Shown one piece after another: positions 1 through 8,910 of a stretch of DNA of 15,260 bases. The notes under the pieces were generated by a model. That model did not search any database, was not told the origin of the DNA, and saw only the letters and a list, made by a program, of their open reading frames with translations. A program made the translations under genes and the position numbers. This DNA is from Podaxis mareebaensis (lineage: Eukaryota; Basidiomycota; Agaricomycetes; Agaricales; Agaricaceae), in assembly GCA_018524725.1 (NCBI GenBank), contig JAEUWP010000052.1:1-15260 (forward strand), read 5' to 3'. The stretch's first letter is position 1. Every line of letters starts with the position of its first letter.

Positions 1-89
1 AACAAAGACCCAGTAGTTCCCCCAGAAGTTTCCATAAGTTGAGAATCAGAAGTTAGCCTTAGCAGGGTTAACTAGGAATACATTGCAGC
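1..89 (+). other. short remnant left of LTR-1, possibly coding
   Basis: Frame 1 reads as plausible protein (polar, with VVPPEVS near its start) but holds a TGA at 40-42 and a TAG at 73-75. It ends exactly where LTR-1 begins. It could be an upstream piece of the gag gene that resumes at 546, cut apart by the LTR, but no target duplication supports a clean insertion. It is too short to identify. Confidence 0.25.
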
Positions 90-545
90 TGTGTATCACC
101 AGTCAGAGCACTTATCAGTACGAGTCAGTATATTTCTAGTAGTAGTGAGGGATCACTCTTGCTACCTTTGATTCTTTGGTACTTGTGTATCATAGTGATG
201 CGATGCCAGAGACTTGTCAATTTAAAGAACAAACAGTCCAGTTCAGTCTTGAACTAGGAGATCACTGGGACCACCTCACAACAGCACACAGAAATCTTCA
301 TGTTAAGCAAAGATAACACCAAGCACATACACACTCCCCCACTCCTTCACAACTCTTACCCTTACCTTTTTACATTCCTTATGAGCATTTTGATCTCACA
401 TCATGTTATTATCCCTTTCATTTCTGAATCAGAGTCCCCCACAAACTTGCTAGGGTGTGGCTTTTGGTAATACTATTCTATATTTCACTTCACATTATCA
501 CCTTTATCTGTTATATTCTGTAGTAATCCATTTGCTGCCCTATCA
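90..545 (+). repeat. LTR-1, related to the LTR of element B
   Basis: This 456 bp stretch aligns end to end with 6455-6908. It begins TGTGTATC and ends CTATCA, so it has the TG...CA ends of an LTR. By hand I count about 57 substitutions and two single-base indels against the other copy, with only about six transversions. No primer binding site follows. Instead the sequence runs straight into the middle of a gag frame at 546. The flanks (GCAGC on the left, ATGAC on the right) do not match, so it is not a simple solo LTR with an intact target duplication. It is more CpG-poor than LTR-2. Confidence 0.85.
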
Positions 546-976
546 ATGACATCGACAAGTTCAGATTCTCTGATGGAGAATATGAGCAAGATTCTGATGA
601 AGAAGAGGAAGACAATGAAACAGAAGACATACAAAATATACAACCTTCCAAATCAGGAGTTCATAACAGTGGAAGAACAACAAGCAACACCTTATCAGAC
701 CTCATTAACAATGTACTTACTGACAAACAGCAAACAGCAATAAAAAACAGAGAATGTTTCTTTTGTAAGAAGAAGGGACATTTCTACAGACAATGCCCAG
801 CTAGAAGAAATTACACCTCAAAGAACAAGTGGAATAATTTTGTATCCAAAGGAAATCCAAAGAAAACCTTCACCAGAAAGAAAAGACAAGTCGACCCAAA
901 TGCAATGGTCTATGCCATTGAAGATGGAATAGAAGATGAACAAGTTGAAGAATTTTCTCAAGATGAAAATTTTTGA
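546..976 (+). pseudogene. gag: element A gag, 3' fragment with zinc knuckle
   Basis: The frame is open from the LTR-1 border to the TGA at 974-976, about 143 codons without a stop. An acidic run (DSDEEEED) at about 590-613 precedes a CCHC zinc knuckle, C-x2-C-x4-H-x4-C, at 755-796, followed by a basic segment rich in Lys and Arg. That is the nucleocapsid part of a Gag protein, which binds the element's RNA. The capsid part normally found upstream is missing, and LTR-1 abuts the frame directly, so this is a 5' truncated gene. There is no convincing start codon in this frame. The frame ends on a slippery heptamer and pol follows in the -1 frame. Even without the TGA, the frame would close at TAG 983-985. 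Confidence 0.85.
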
Positions 977-1012
977 ATAGCTTAGAAGATCAGCTTAACA
1001 TCATTGATCTTC
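967..1012 (+). promoter_or_regulatory. candidate -1 frameshift signal, element A gag/pro-pol
   Basis: The heptamer A AAT TTT (967-973), read in the gag frame, fits X XXY YYZ and is followed at once by the gag stop TGA. Rous sarcoma virus has the same layout, with A AAU UUA and then UAG. Eleven bases downstream lies a perfect 8 bp inverted repeat, GAAGATCA (985-992) and TGATCTTC (1005-1012), with a 12-base loop. The pol frame has a stop (TGA 964-966) directly before the heptamer, so the two frames overlap only at the slip site. No ATG opens pol until well inside the protease. Function is inferred, not shown. Confidence 0.7.
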
Positions 1013-1878
1013 ATGCATCTAAAGGAAAATGTTTATTGATTCCAACAGAAATACTAACACCAAAAGGAACCTACAAAATCAAAGCATTATTAGACTCAGG
1101 AGCCAGTGGCCAATTTATATCTCCAAAATTAGTAAAGAATCTAAAATTAACCAAGAAGCCACTTAAGAAGGTACAATATATTTATAATGCTGATGGATCA
1201 AGAAATTCAGGAACAAAATCTACACACTATGCTGAAATCAAAATCAAGATTAATGATAAAGTCATGAAAATAAAACCCAAAATAATCAATCTAGGCTATA
1301 AAGAATTATTTATAGGTATATCATGGTTATAAAAGTACAACCCAGATATAGATTGGGAAAGAAGAACATTGAAATGGCATGATGAAGAATCACAAACCAT
1401 ACAACTAACCAAATACATCACTAAACAAACAATCAACAGTATTGACCTAAGTCAATATATAGACTCAGATCTAGAAAATTCAGAATCTGAACCTGAAATT
1501 GAAGAAGAAGAAATCAATGTCAAACATAATACTTCTCAAGATCTCTATAACAAGATAGAAACTAAGAAGAAAGAATCCAACCCATTAAAAGTTGTACCAA
1601 AGAAATTTCACAAATTTCTAAAAGTATTCAGCAAGGCAAAATCTGAAAGGATGCCACCAAGACAACCTTGGGATCATAAAATTGAAGTAGATGAAAACTT
1701 CATTCCAAAACAGATGCCCATCTACCATCTCACACCTCTGGAATGCAAGGAACTGGACAAATTTATAACAGAAAATTTATGAAAGGGATACATTTGTAAA
1801 TCACAATCACCCATGGCCTCATCCTTCTTCTTTGTAGGAAAGAAAGGAGGAGATCTACACCCTTGTCAAGATTATTGC
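973..1878 (+). pseudogene. pol: element A pol, first part: protease and start of RT
   Basis: This follows the gag frame by a -1 shift. A retropepsin is seen through its active-site motif LLDSGAS (Asp codon at 1093-1095) and the later LFIGISWL, which matches the conserved G-x-x-WL end of Ty3-type proteases. A linker rich in Glu, Ser and Lys follows. The RT start is recognised by [13 protein letters not shown] and then LHPCQDY, near 1810-1875. Breaks are TAA at 1330-1332 (family context suggests Gln or Glu) and TGA at 1780-1782 (ENL-stop-KGYI, likely CGA). The frame is cut at 1878 by an insertion and resumes after 3237. Insertion plus 4 bp duplication is 1,363 bp, one more than a multiple of three. 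That explains why the downstream part lies in the next frame. Confidence 0.88.
1875..1878 (+). repeat. left copy of the insertion's target duplication
   Basis: TTGC here and TCAC at 3238-3241 both derive from TCGC by CpG decay on opposite strands. With one more base on each side they are ATTGC and ATCAC, from ATCGC. The codon involved is the Arg of the RT motif QDYR-YLN, where CGC is expected. Confidence 0.6.
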
Positions 1879-3237
1879 TGAAGAGGCAGAAAGCGGGTGT
1901 GGTGGAGGATAAAGATAATAACTATCAAAAACTAATATTGATCTTTATGGGCAACTGTAAAGGGGGGGGTGAAATGCTATCAATGACAAGGATGCACAAA
2001 GGAGAGTTTTCTGCATAAAAGGCAAGTTTGTGGGGAGGTTATTCAGAAAAGAGGAGATTCACTAAAAAGGGGGGAACTAGCTAATGCTGCACAAAAGGAC
2101 AAAGGCATTTGAATAGAAAGAAGGATGGAGTAACTATGAAGACTAACTATTGTTCTATCGACCTTTGGTGAACTGCTGCTATGCTTTCAACACAGCTATT
2201 CCACTTAACTTCAAACCTAACTAAACACAACTGCTCTGTAAGCAGTCCCTTTATTTAGCTAGCAACCGAAAACACACTGTCTTGCACCTTGATACAACAT
2301 CCAATATATTCTCTGTTTAAGGTTCCCTCTATGAAACCCAAGGTCTTTTTCTTAGTCAAGTGTCCCAGGGACAACATCTGATAACTGCATTCCTCTAGTT
2401 CTCTGAAGGTTTGTCCTTAGACTGTGTTGCACACAATAGATAATTGCTTAACATGATCCTCTAGTCACAGTGCTTTAGCCAGGGGGTCCCTTGCCTAGCA
2501 CTCCCAACTGAGGCATTTATATATTATTCAGGAAAGGTACATGAGTAAGGTGAAATGTGTAACATACTATGGATAACTCAGACACAGGATACAAACTCGG
2601 GGGAAAGACACATTAGACATTAGTAAAGTACTTGTGGGTCCATGTGGTTCCCTTAACCCAATTAGGTATTTTCTTCTGATGCTGCTGAGCTCCATGTGAT
2701 TTCTGCTTGGCTCAGCATTCTGTACAGGGGCTGTCTGGTTCCTTCTTGTTGATCCGTCCCTGAACACCATGTGGGTGTCCAGCCTGGTGCTTCTATTCTA
2801 GTTCCTGTCCCTGTTCACTCCATCCTTCATGATTGGCTAACTCTTTGAGAGGATATACTCCACTAAGCTAGGCACCTTGTGGACTCTATTCCCTTCAACT
2901 GACCCTGAAGAGGGGATCTTAGCCCATGAGACCCTGCTTCCTGGCATTTACAACCTATGTTTCAGCCTGACATTACCACTGATCATAGGATCTACACATG
3001 TTACTGCCACTTCAGCTAAGTACACACATTCTTCCATAGTCACAGCTAGTCAGTCATCAGGAAGGGTAGTGGGGTCTTTATAGCTAGATCTCTTTTGGAT
3101 GCTGGTGGGCATCGCTAATTTCTTAGGCTTTGCTGAGTAGGGTGACTCTTGCCCTCCCTAACTGAAGTACTAGCTTTTTAGCTATGTTTGAATGTTATTT
3201 GGTAGGATTCAGGCTTAGATTGGCCTGGGCCATAACA
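1879..3237. mobile_element. 1,359 bp insertion inside RT, probably a solo LTR
   Basis: The RT frame of element A stops making sense at 1878 and resumes at 3238-3241, giving exact edges. The insert starts TGAAGAGG and ends GGCCATAACA, so it has TG...CA ends in either direction. Read on the minus strand it begins TGTTATGGCCCAGG, a typical LTR-like start, and has a TATA-like CTATAAAG at about 3079-3086. I infer a solo LTR in minus orientation, although 1.36 kb is long for one. It holds no ORF worth calling. Purine runs lie at about 1960 and 2070 on the plus strand. Alternatives are a terminally deleted or non-autonomous element. No terminal inverted repeats were seen. Confidence 0.6.
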
Positions 3238-3241
3238 TCAC
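3238..3241 (+). repeat. right copy of the insertion's target duplication
   Basis: TCAC, the partner of TTGC at 1875-1878. Both trace to TCGC if one CpG decayed on each strand. RT coding resumes with YLNDHTIKN directly after it. Confidence 0.6.
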
Positions 3242-4461
3242 TATCTTAATGATCATACTATTAAGAATGCTCATCCAATTCCTAACATCTCAAGAATAAT
3301 GGACAAGCTTAAAGGAGCCAAATACTTTACCAAACTAGATATTTGTCTAGGCTATAACAATGTTAGAATTTGAGAAGGAGACAAATGGAAAGCAGCATTC
3401 AGAACCCCTAATGGTCTATATGAACCCACAGTCATGTTCTTTGGCATGACAAATTCACCCACTACATTCCAATTGATGATGGATCATCTTTTCCAGGAAC
3501 TATTATCTAAAGAAGAAACCATCATCTATATGGATGACATTCTCATCCCAGCCAAAACCATCAAAGAACTAGATCACTATACTATCAAAATTCTAGAAAT
3601 CCTAGACAAGAATGACCTCTACCTCAAAACAGAAAAATGCAAATTTGAAAAGCAACATCTAGAATACCTTGGATTCATAATCAAACCCAATTCTATTGAA
3701 ATGGATCCAATAAAGCTCAAAGGAATAGAAGATTGGCCTATTCCTAAAACAGCAAAGAATGTTCACCAATTCATTGGTTTTTGTAACTTCTATAGAAAGT
3801 TTATCAAAAACTATGCACATATTGCACAACCACTACATGCTCTCATGTGAAAAACAAAGAAATTTGAATGGAATCCAGAAGCTCAGAAAGCAATGAACTT
3901 CTAAAGCAACAATTTCTACAATGCCCCATTCTATCAATGGTAAACAAAAATCAACCATTTGAAATAGAATGTGATGCATCAGCATATGCTATTGGAGCAG
4001 TACTTCTACAAAGAGATTCAAATGGAGATAAACATCCTGTAGCATACTTTTCTAAAGCCCTAAACCAAGCTGAAAGAAACTACCATACATCTGACTGAGA
4101 ATTCCTTGCTATCATTGAAGTATTAAAGGAATGGAGACATTATTTGGAAGGATCACCACACCAAGTGATCATATGGTCTGATCATGAGAATTTGATCAGA
4201 TGGCAAGAACCATAACAACTTAGTCATCAACAAGCAAGATGGATGTTATACATGACTAAATTTAACTATGTCATCAAACATCTACCTGGAAATCAAAATG
4301 TACTAGCAGACACACTTAGTAGAAGACTGGACTTAGTACCTGAAGGAACTGACAATGAAAATCTGATAGCCATTCCATCAGAAAAGTTCATTAACTTCCT
4401 TTCTGAAAACCTAAAACAGGAAATCATCAAGAAGAAGTCAAAGATCCACATGCAAGACTGA
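3239..4461 (+). pseudogene. pol: element A pol, second part: RT and RNase H
   Basis: The RT fingers and palm continue with [22 protein letters not shown] and FFGMTNSPTTFQ. The catalytic YMDD box is intact at 3527-3538. The thumb includes CKFEKQHLEYLGF and FIGFCNFYRKFI. RNase H follows, with IECDASAYAIGAVL (first Asp), EFLAIIE (Glu), WSDHENL (Asp) and ADTLSRR (last Asp), so its catalytic set is visible. Breaks are TGA at 3371-3373 (VRI-stop-EGD), TGA at 3848-3850, a one-base frameshift near 3890-3900 (KAMN, then ELLKQQF in the -1 frame), TGA at 4096-4098 (SD-stop-EFL), TAA at 4213-4215 and TGA at 4459-4461. No slippery heptamer lies at the 3890 shift, so I call it a mutation. Confidence 0.9.
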
Positions 4462-5835
4462 TTCACTTCTGACAACAAAGACTTTATCCAATTCTAAAAT
4501 AAGATTGTCATTCCTGATAATCCAGATATCAAACATAAAATTTTACAATTTGTACATGACCATCCTACTTCAGGACATCCAGGAATTAGAGATACATTAC
4601 AGAAACTTCAAAAAGAAGTTTATTGGCCAGGAATGAACACATATGTTCACAACTATGTGAAAGGATGCCCCACATGTCAACAATTTAAAATTAATTGACA
4701 TCCTACAAAACCACCATTACAACTGATCAAAGGACCAACTTCTACCCATCCATTCAGCCAAATATCTATGGATCTCATCACAGATCTACCTCTGGATGAT
4801 GGATATGATGCTATTTTGTCCATAGTGGACCATGGACTTATGAAAGGGATAATCCTAACAGCTACTCAGAAAATGGCAACTTCCGATGATATTGCTGAAA
4901 TCCTAATCGAGAAAGTCTTTTCCAAATATGGAACACCTCAAAAGGTTATTTCAGATTGAGACCCCAGATTTGCAGCCAAATCAATGCAAGAATTCTATAA
5001 GAAATTAAATATAGAACCAGCTATGTCAACTGCTTATCACCCACAAACCAACAGAACAATGGAACAGTACAATCAAGAAATAGAATTCTACTTAGCTGTT
5101 TATACTTCAAAGAACCCACATTCTTGGAGAAGAGCACTACCCATAATTGAGTTCATTCACAATACTAAACCACATGCAGGAAGGACAAATACACCATATG
5201 AATTGACCTTAGGATATAATCCTAAACCATTCATAGAAAGTGAAGAAGAATCTAAAGTACCTTCAATTAATGAAAAGATTCTATCTTTAGAACAAATGAG
5301 AGAAGCAGCACTTAAAGCACATGAATGAATGCAACAAGTAATGGCTGCTAGGCAAAACAAACCTTGGAATCCATTCAAGGTTGGAGACAAAGTATGGCTA
5401 GACAATTGAAACATACCTCTTCCATATGCTTCAAAGAAGTTGAATCAAAGAAGAGAAGGACCTTTCACCATTCTATGACAAACATCACCTGTTACTTATG
5501 AACTAAAACTTCCCACAAAATGGAAGATTCACAACAAGTTTCATGCTTCACTTCTCACTCCAGTCATTGAAAATAACATTTATGGAAAACACCACACCAA
5601 TCCACCACCAATTCTAGTCTCAGGAGAAGAAGAATATGAAGTAGAAGCTATCTTGAAACACAGGATTCAAAGAAGACACTTGGAGTATCTGATACATCGG
5701 AAAGGCTATGGACCAACTGAGGACTCATGGGAACCTGAAGAAAACTTAGAAAATGCAAAATGAATACTTCAGGAGTATAAAGACAGAAGAAACTTGCCTA
5801 ACATTCCTCAGACAAATGTCCTCCACTACCAATGA
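4462..5835 (+). pseudogene. pol: element A pol, third part: integrase and chromodomain
   Basis: The integrase zinc finger reads FVHDHPTSGHPG and then CPTCQQFK (HHCC, about 4548-4690). The core has MDLITDLP (first Asp), VISD (second Asp, directly before TGA 4957-4959) and RTMEQYNQ (Glu), with 35 positions between the second Asp and the Glu, counting the stop. A GPY/F-like region follows (VGDKVWLDN, REGPFTIL, VTYELKLP, KFHASLL, about 5380-5560). A chromodomain lies at about 5626-5800 (EYEVEAILKHR, LEYLIHRKGYG, DSWEPEENL). Breaks are TAA 4495-4497 and TGA at 4696, 4957, 5326, 5407, 5476 and 5761. Most sit where relatives would carry Arg. The frame then meets TGA at 5833-5835, and the original end is uncertain. 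Confidence 0.9.
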
Positions 5836-6406
5836 AAACATCCTCTCTACAACCTTGAATCCTCCCTCTCTGAAGCCTGAGGCAAAGGGAAAGACTATCC
5901 CAAGCTGCCAAGCTTCACCACGATCTCAACCAGGCCAAGCTGAAGTACCCAGTAGTGAAGTTGCCACCTTACAATGCATCTTTCTACATGAGGGAACAGC
6001 CTGCAACTTTATGTCCAGTTACAGCTGGAATCATAAATTCCTTAACCTTTGCAATGCCATTGGGTCTTCACTTGATGAGTTTGCTACTGCACAAAGCCAT
6101 TATATCACACAATCCAAGAAATTGGACACCTCTATTCATGAATTGGCACACAGTCTCCCTGCAGGTCCCTATATTGGGAATATCATCTGGGAGATCAGGA
6201 CCATTGAACCTGACTTCTATCTACAGCCTGCAGCAATCAGCAAACCAGCTCCAGATGGATTTACACCATGTCCTAGCTGCCCCCGAGAACTCGCAACTCG
6301 ACCATCTACTGCTCCTTTGCCAGAATCTGCTAAATCTGATGAATTGGCTAAAGATGGCAACAATCATCTGACTCAGCCAACTTCACAAAATGGTCGATAC
6401 CCTTGA
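5816..6406 (+). CDS. unidentified open frame after the chromodomain
   Basis: A 196-codon frame from ATG 5816 to TGA 6404-6406, open further upstream to 5753 where it overlaps the chromodomain in another frame. The N-terminal third is rich in Ser, Thr and Pro. The middle looks helical (LDEFATAQSHYITQS, KKLDTSIHELAHSLP). The end is rich in Pro and Ser. No motif is recognised. A second frame (5955-6371) is also open, so chance cannot be excluded. If the TGA at 6404 is a decayed CGA, the frame runs on to the exact edge of LTR-2 and would have been cut by that insertion. It could be a 3' accessory frame of element A, a gag-like fragment of another element, or noise. Confidence 0.3.
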   Translation: MSSTTNENILSTTLNPPSLKPEAKGKTIPSCQASPRSQPGQAEVPSSEVATLQCIFLHEGTACNFMSSYSWNHKFLNLCNAIGSSLDEFATAQSHYITQSKKLDTSIHELAHSLPAGPYIGNIIWEIRTIEPDFYLQPAAISKPAPDGFTPCPSCPRELATRPSTAPLPESAKSDELAKDGNNHLTQPTSQNGRYP

Positions 6407-6454
6407 GAAACTACCACCATATGTCTTCCAAATCTACAACCCCAAAACCAACCC
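5836..6454. other. stretch between element A pol and LTR-2
   Basis: No polypurine tract, LTR of element A or RNA gene was seen here. Apart from the open frame starting at 5816 nothing can be assigned. The last bases before LTR-2 are CAACCC. CpG is somewhat better kept than in element A, for example around 6286-6302 (CCCGAGAACTCGCAACTCG). Confidence 0.4.
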
Positions 6455-6908
6455 TGCGTATCGCCGGTCAGAGCACTTATTGGTATGAGTCGGTATATTT
6501 CTAGTAGTAGTGAGGGATTGCTCTCGCTACCTTCAGTTCTTTGGTACTTGTGTATCATAGTGATGCTACATCAGAGACTTGTCAATTTAAGAACAAACAG
6601 TCTAGTTCAGTCTTGAACTAGGGAATTGTTGAGACCACCTTGTGACAGCATCCAGAAGTCCTCGTGTCAAGCAAAGATAGCACCAAGCACATACACATTC
6701 CCCACTCCTTCACAACTCTTATCCTTACCTTTTTACATTCCTAGCAAGTGTTTTGATCTCGTGTCACTCTATTATCCCTTTCATTTCTGAATCAGAGTCC
6801 CCCACAAACTTGCTAGGGTGTGGCTTTTGGTAACACTATTTTATATTTCACTTCACATTAGCTCTTTTATTTGTTATATTCTATAGTAATCCATTTGCTG
6901 CCCCATCA
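6455..6908 (+). repeat. LTR-2, 5' LTR of element B
   Basis: 454 bp, starting TGCGTATCGCC and ending CCCCATCA, homologous to LTR-1 over its full length. It is followed after two bases by a primer binding site and then by the gag-pol body of element B, so it is that element's 5' LTR. Several CpG sites kept here are TG or CA in LTR-1, and some sites are TG in one copy and CA in the other. The left flank is AACCC. The matching 3' LTR and duplication are not in the window. TATA-like stretches occur (GGTATATTTC near 6492), but the transcription start cannot be set. Confidence 0.88.
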
Positions 6909-6910
6909 TC

Positions 6911-6928
6911 TGGAGCCCACTGCGAGGG
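6911..6928 (+). other. primer binding site of element B
   Basis: TGGAGCCCACTGCGAGGG begins two bases after the LTR. It starts with TGG, the complement of a tRNA CCA end. The next base, A, implies a tRNA with discriminator base U, which is characteristic of tRNA-Cys. The tRNA identity is an inference from that one base and the GCUCCA end. Confidence 0.6.
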
Positions 6929-6961
6929 GGAGTTTCAGTTTTGATCGAGGTAGTAGTGTGA

Positions 6962-8860
6962 TATTTTTTATTTTTCTTTTATTTTCGTTTTATTTCCGGT
7001 CTAGCGACCATACATCTGTACAGGGGCAACCCGTACTACAGAGCAAAGAGGTCTTTTACAGACTTAATAGATGACAAGCGAGTCACTGCACTGGAACAGG
7101 GCAGAAGAACTCAAAATTCGCAGAGAGCCAGTTTATCACCAATATTAGATGACCCAGAGCATCCCTTAGGTCGCCTGATTAGAAGGTCACAAGCACCATC
7201 TAGCGTCCCTTCGAATACCAGTTCTACAGAAATAAAAATAGAGCTCGGTTCATTATCTGAACCAAGTATTTCACTTGATCCTACAACGTCAAGTAGACAG
7301 ATGATACCAGGTCAATTCGACCCATTCGCGAGTACCAGTTCACAACCACAATATCTGGCGCAACTGTCAAATAATAATTCAACTAGTACTACCAGTCACA
7401 TGAACTCCAGCAGCAAAATGACAAAGGCACCACACATGCCTCAGCCATTCACTAATGGCACACCCAGATGGGATGGATGCTCATCCACCCTTAAAGATTA
7501 CATATGGTGATTAAACAGCCATTTTGAAATATCAGAGGTCAATAGCAACACTGAGAAAATCAAATGGGCTGTTTGCTATTTAGAACCAGAGTTATGCGAA
7601 GAATGGGTCAGCCTACCTGAATACACAGGCATGGACTGGGACACATTCACGTGTAAGATTAACAAAGATTATGGAGGCACCCTTGATGATGACCAAGGTC
7701 ACATCGAGGATCTTCATAACCTATGCAGAGAATATGGCAGCATCATGCTACATGATGCAGACGATCTAATTGCTTTCAAAAGAAAGTTTAATTATATTGC
7801 AAATAAATGTCTAGCGGATCCCACAGTAGTATCTAACAGAGAATTAGTCGAAGCGTTCGTCAGAACACTCAGCCCCAATTTCCATGATGCCTTGAATACC
7901 AGACTTAGTATTCAAGGAACACTAAAAGTTAATCAGCAAGGCAAGAGCTGCACTGAAGACCCTTATGAAATTAAGGAAGTCATGGACAAGGCAGTCGAGC
8001 TGGTTAGCGGAAAAACCATTGCCTGTGCACTACAGTACAAATGCAGACATGGGCAAACAGAAACATTTTCGCGAAACTCAGTACTGCATGTGAAGTGAGA
8101 GCCTATGGAGCCTGCAGTCACATTAAGTACCGATGTAGAAACAGTTCAACAGGAGGTGAACCATTTAAAAGATACTATGGAATTGAATCAATGCAAGCTG
8201 CAAAGCTCGCTTGATTCATTAAAATCTACACTTACAAGTGGCCTAGCTAAGGTCACATCAAGTGGTAACTACCATCAACAGAATCAGTCAATGGGAGTAC
8301 CACCAAATAATGGTTTCTCTCCTAGTGTGAATGGCCAAGGTTGTTTCTATTGTAATGAACAAGGCCATCGCTGGGTTGTCTGTCCAGTTAAAATACAAGA
8401 CAAAAAAGATGGGAAAATTAAACAAGAAGGTTCACGACTATGGTTTGTGAATGGCACTGGGATCCCATGCAAGCCTGGGTTGTCTGTAAAGCAGTGCATA
8501 GATAAGTACCTACTGCAAACCATGGCCATGATGATCTATGGCCCACCTGAGTTACCTCAGGATGATGATGAACCAGATACGGGTTATCCCAGCCCATATA
8601 GTAACAGCAGAGCTAACATGCTCATTACATTACAATGATGCATGGAAGAAAAGAAGCCTGACCCACAAGCTTTAGAATTAGAACACCTGAAGGGTCGGCT
8701 AGCTAGCATGGAGGCGATGATCCAAGCCTTTGGCAGGAAAGCTAAACAACTGGAACAGACACCTCCTTCATTAGAAGAAGATAACTTAGAAGATTTGCTA
8801 AGTAAACTTGGCAAGATGTATGTTCAAACTAGGGATGCGATGAAGAAGTCGGGTTTCTAG
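6962..8860 (+). pseudogene. gag: element B gag
   Basis: The frame is open from 6962, but its first ATG is at 7301, so the true start is unsettled. Part of the upstream stretch (about 7052-7300) still reads like protein. The capsid-like region contains PRWDG, STLKDYIW, IKWAVCYLEPELCEEWVSLPEY and KINKDYGGTLDDD (about 7466-7690), then FKRKFNYIA and LVEAFVRTLSP. A coiled-coil-like segment follows at about 8105-8240. A CCHC zinc knuckle lies at 8342-8383 (CFYCNEQGHRWVVC), and a further helical tail (LEHLKGRLASMEAMIQAF) at about 8680-8730. In-frame TGA occurs at 7508, 8096 and 8636, each likely an old CGA (for example DYIW-stop-LNSHF). The frame ends with KKSGF and TAG at 8858-8860, directly after a slippery heptamer. 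Confidence 0.85.
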
Positions 8861-8910
8861 AATGTCCAATGAAGAAGCCGCCTTTTGAACAGAAGGTCAC
8901 ATTTCAAAAG
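8851..8910 (+). promoter_or_regulatory. candidate -1 frameshift signal 1, element B gag/pro
   Basis: In the gag frame the heptamer G GGT TTC (8851-8857) fits X XXY YYZ and is followed at once by TAG 8858-8860. After a -1 slip the frame reads LECPMKKPPF and runs into the protease. The protease frame is open only from 8833 (TAG at 8830-8832), so the overlap is about 28 bases and contains no ATG. A perfect 8 bp inverted repeat, CTTTTGAA (8882-8889) and TTCAAAAG (8903-8910), lies 24 bases downstream. That is further than usual for a stimulating hairpin. TAG cannot come from CGA by CpG decay, unlike nearly all other stops here. Confidence 0.65.

Larger units (their letters stand above)
546..5835 (+). 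mobile_element. element A: decayed Ty3-type chromovirus, ends missing
   Basis: Domain order is gag zinc knuckle, retropepsin, RT, RNase H, integrase with GPY/F-like region, chromodomain. This is the order of Ty3 chromoviruses, whose chromodomain is thought to guide integration into heterochromatin. The 5' part of gag, the primer binding site and both of its own LTRs are not recognisable. The body is interrupted at 1879-3237 by another insertion. Pol carries about 14 in-frame stops (11 TGA, 3 TAA) and one frameshift mutation near 3890. CpG is almost absent (I found about five in the roughly 3.9 kb outside the insertion), in keeping with long methylation and deamination. It is the most decayed element here and cannot encode working proteins. 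Confidence 0.9.

Noticed and set aside
2567..3083. Short ORFs inside the 1,359 bp insertion, on both strands.
   Set aside because: Each is under 70 codons, has no recognisable motif and is not supported by context.
3885..3905. The -1 frame change in element A between RT and RNase H as a third programmed shift.
   Set aside because: No X XXY YYZ heptamer lies there (GAACTTC before TAA), and it falls inside one conserved domain, so a one-base loss is simpler.
6871..7074. A 67-codon frame spanning the LTR-2 end and leader.
   Set aside because: It crosses the LTR border and primer site, is driven by T-rich DNA, and overlaps the gag frame.
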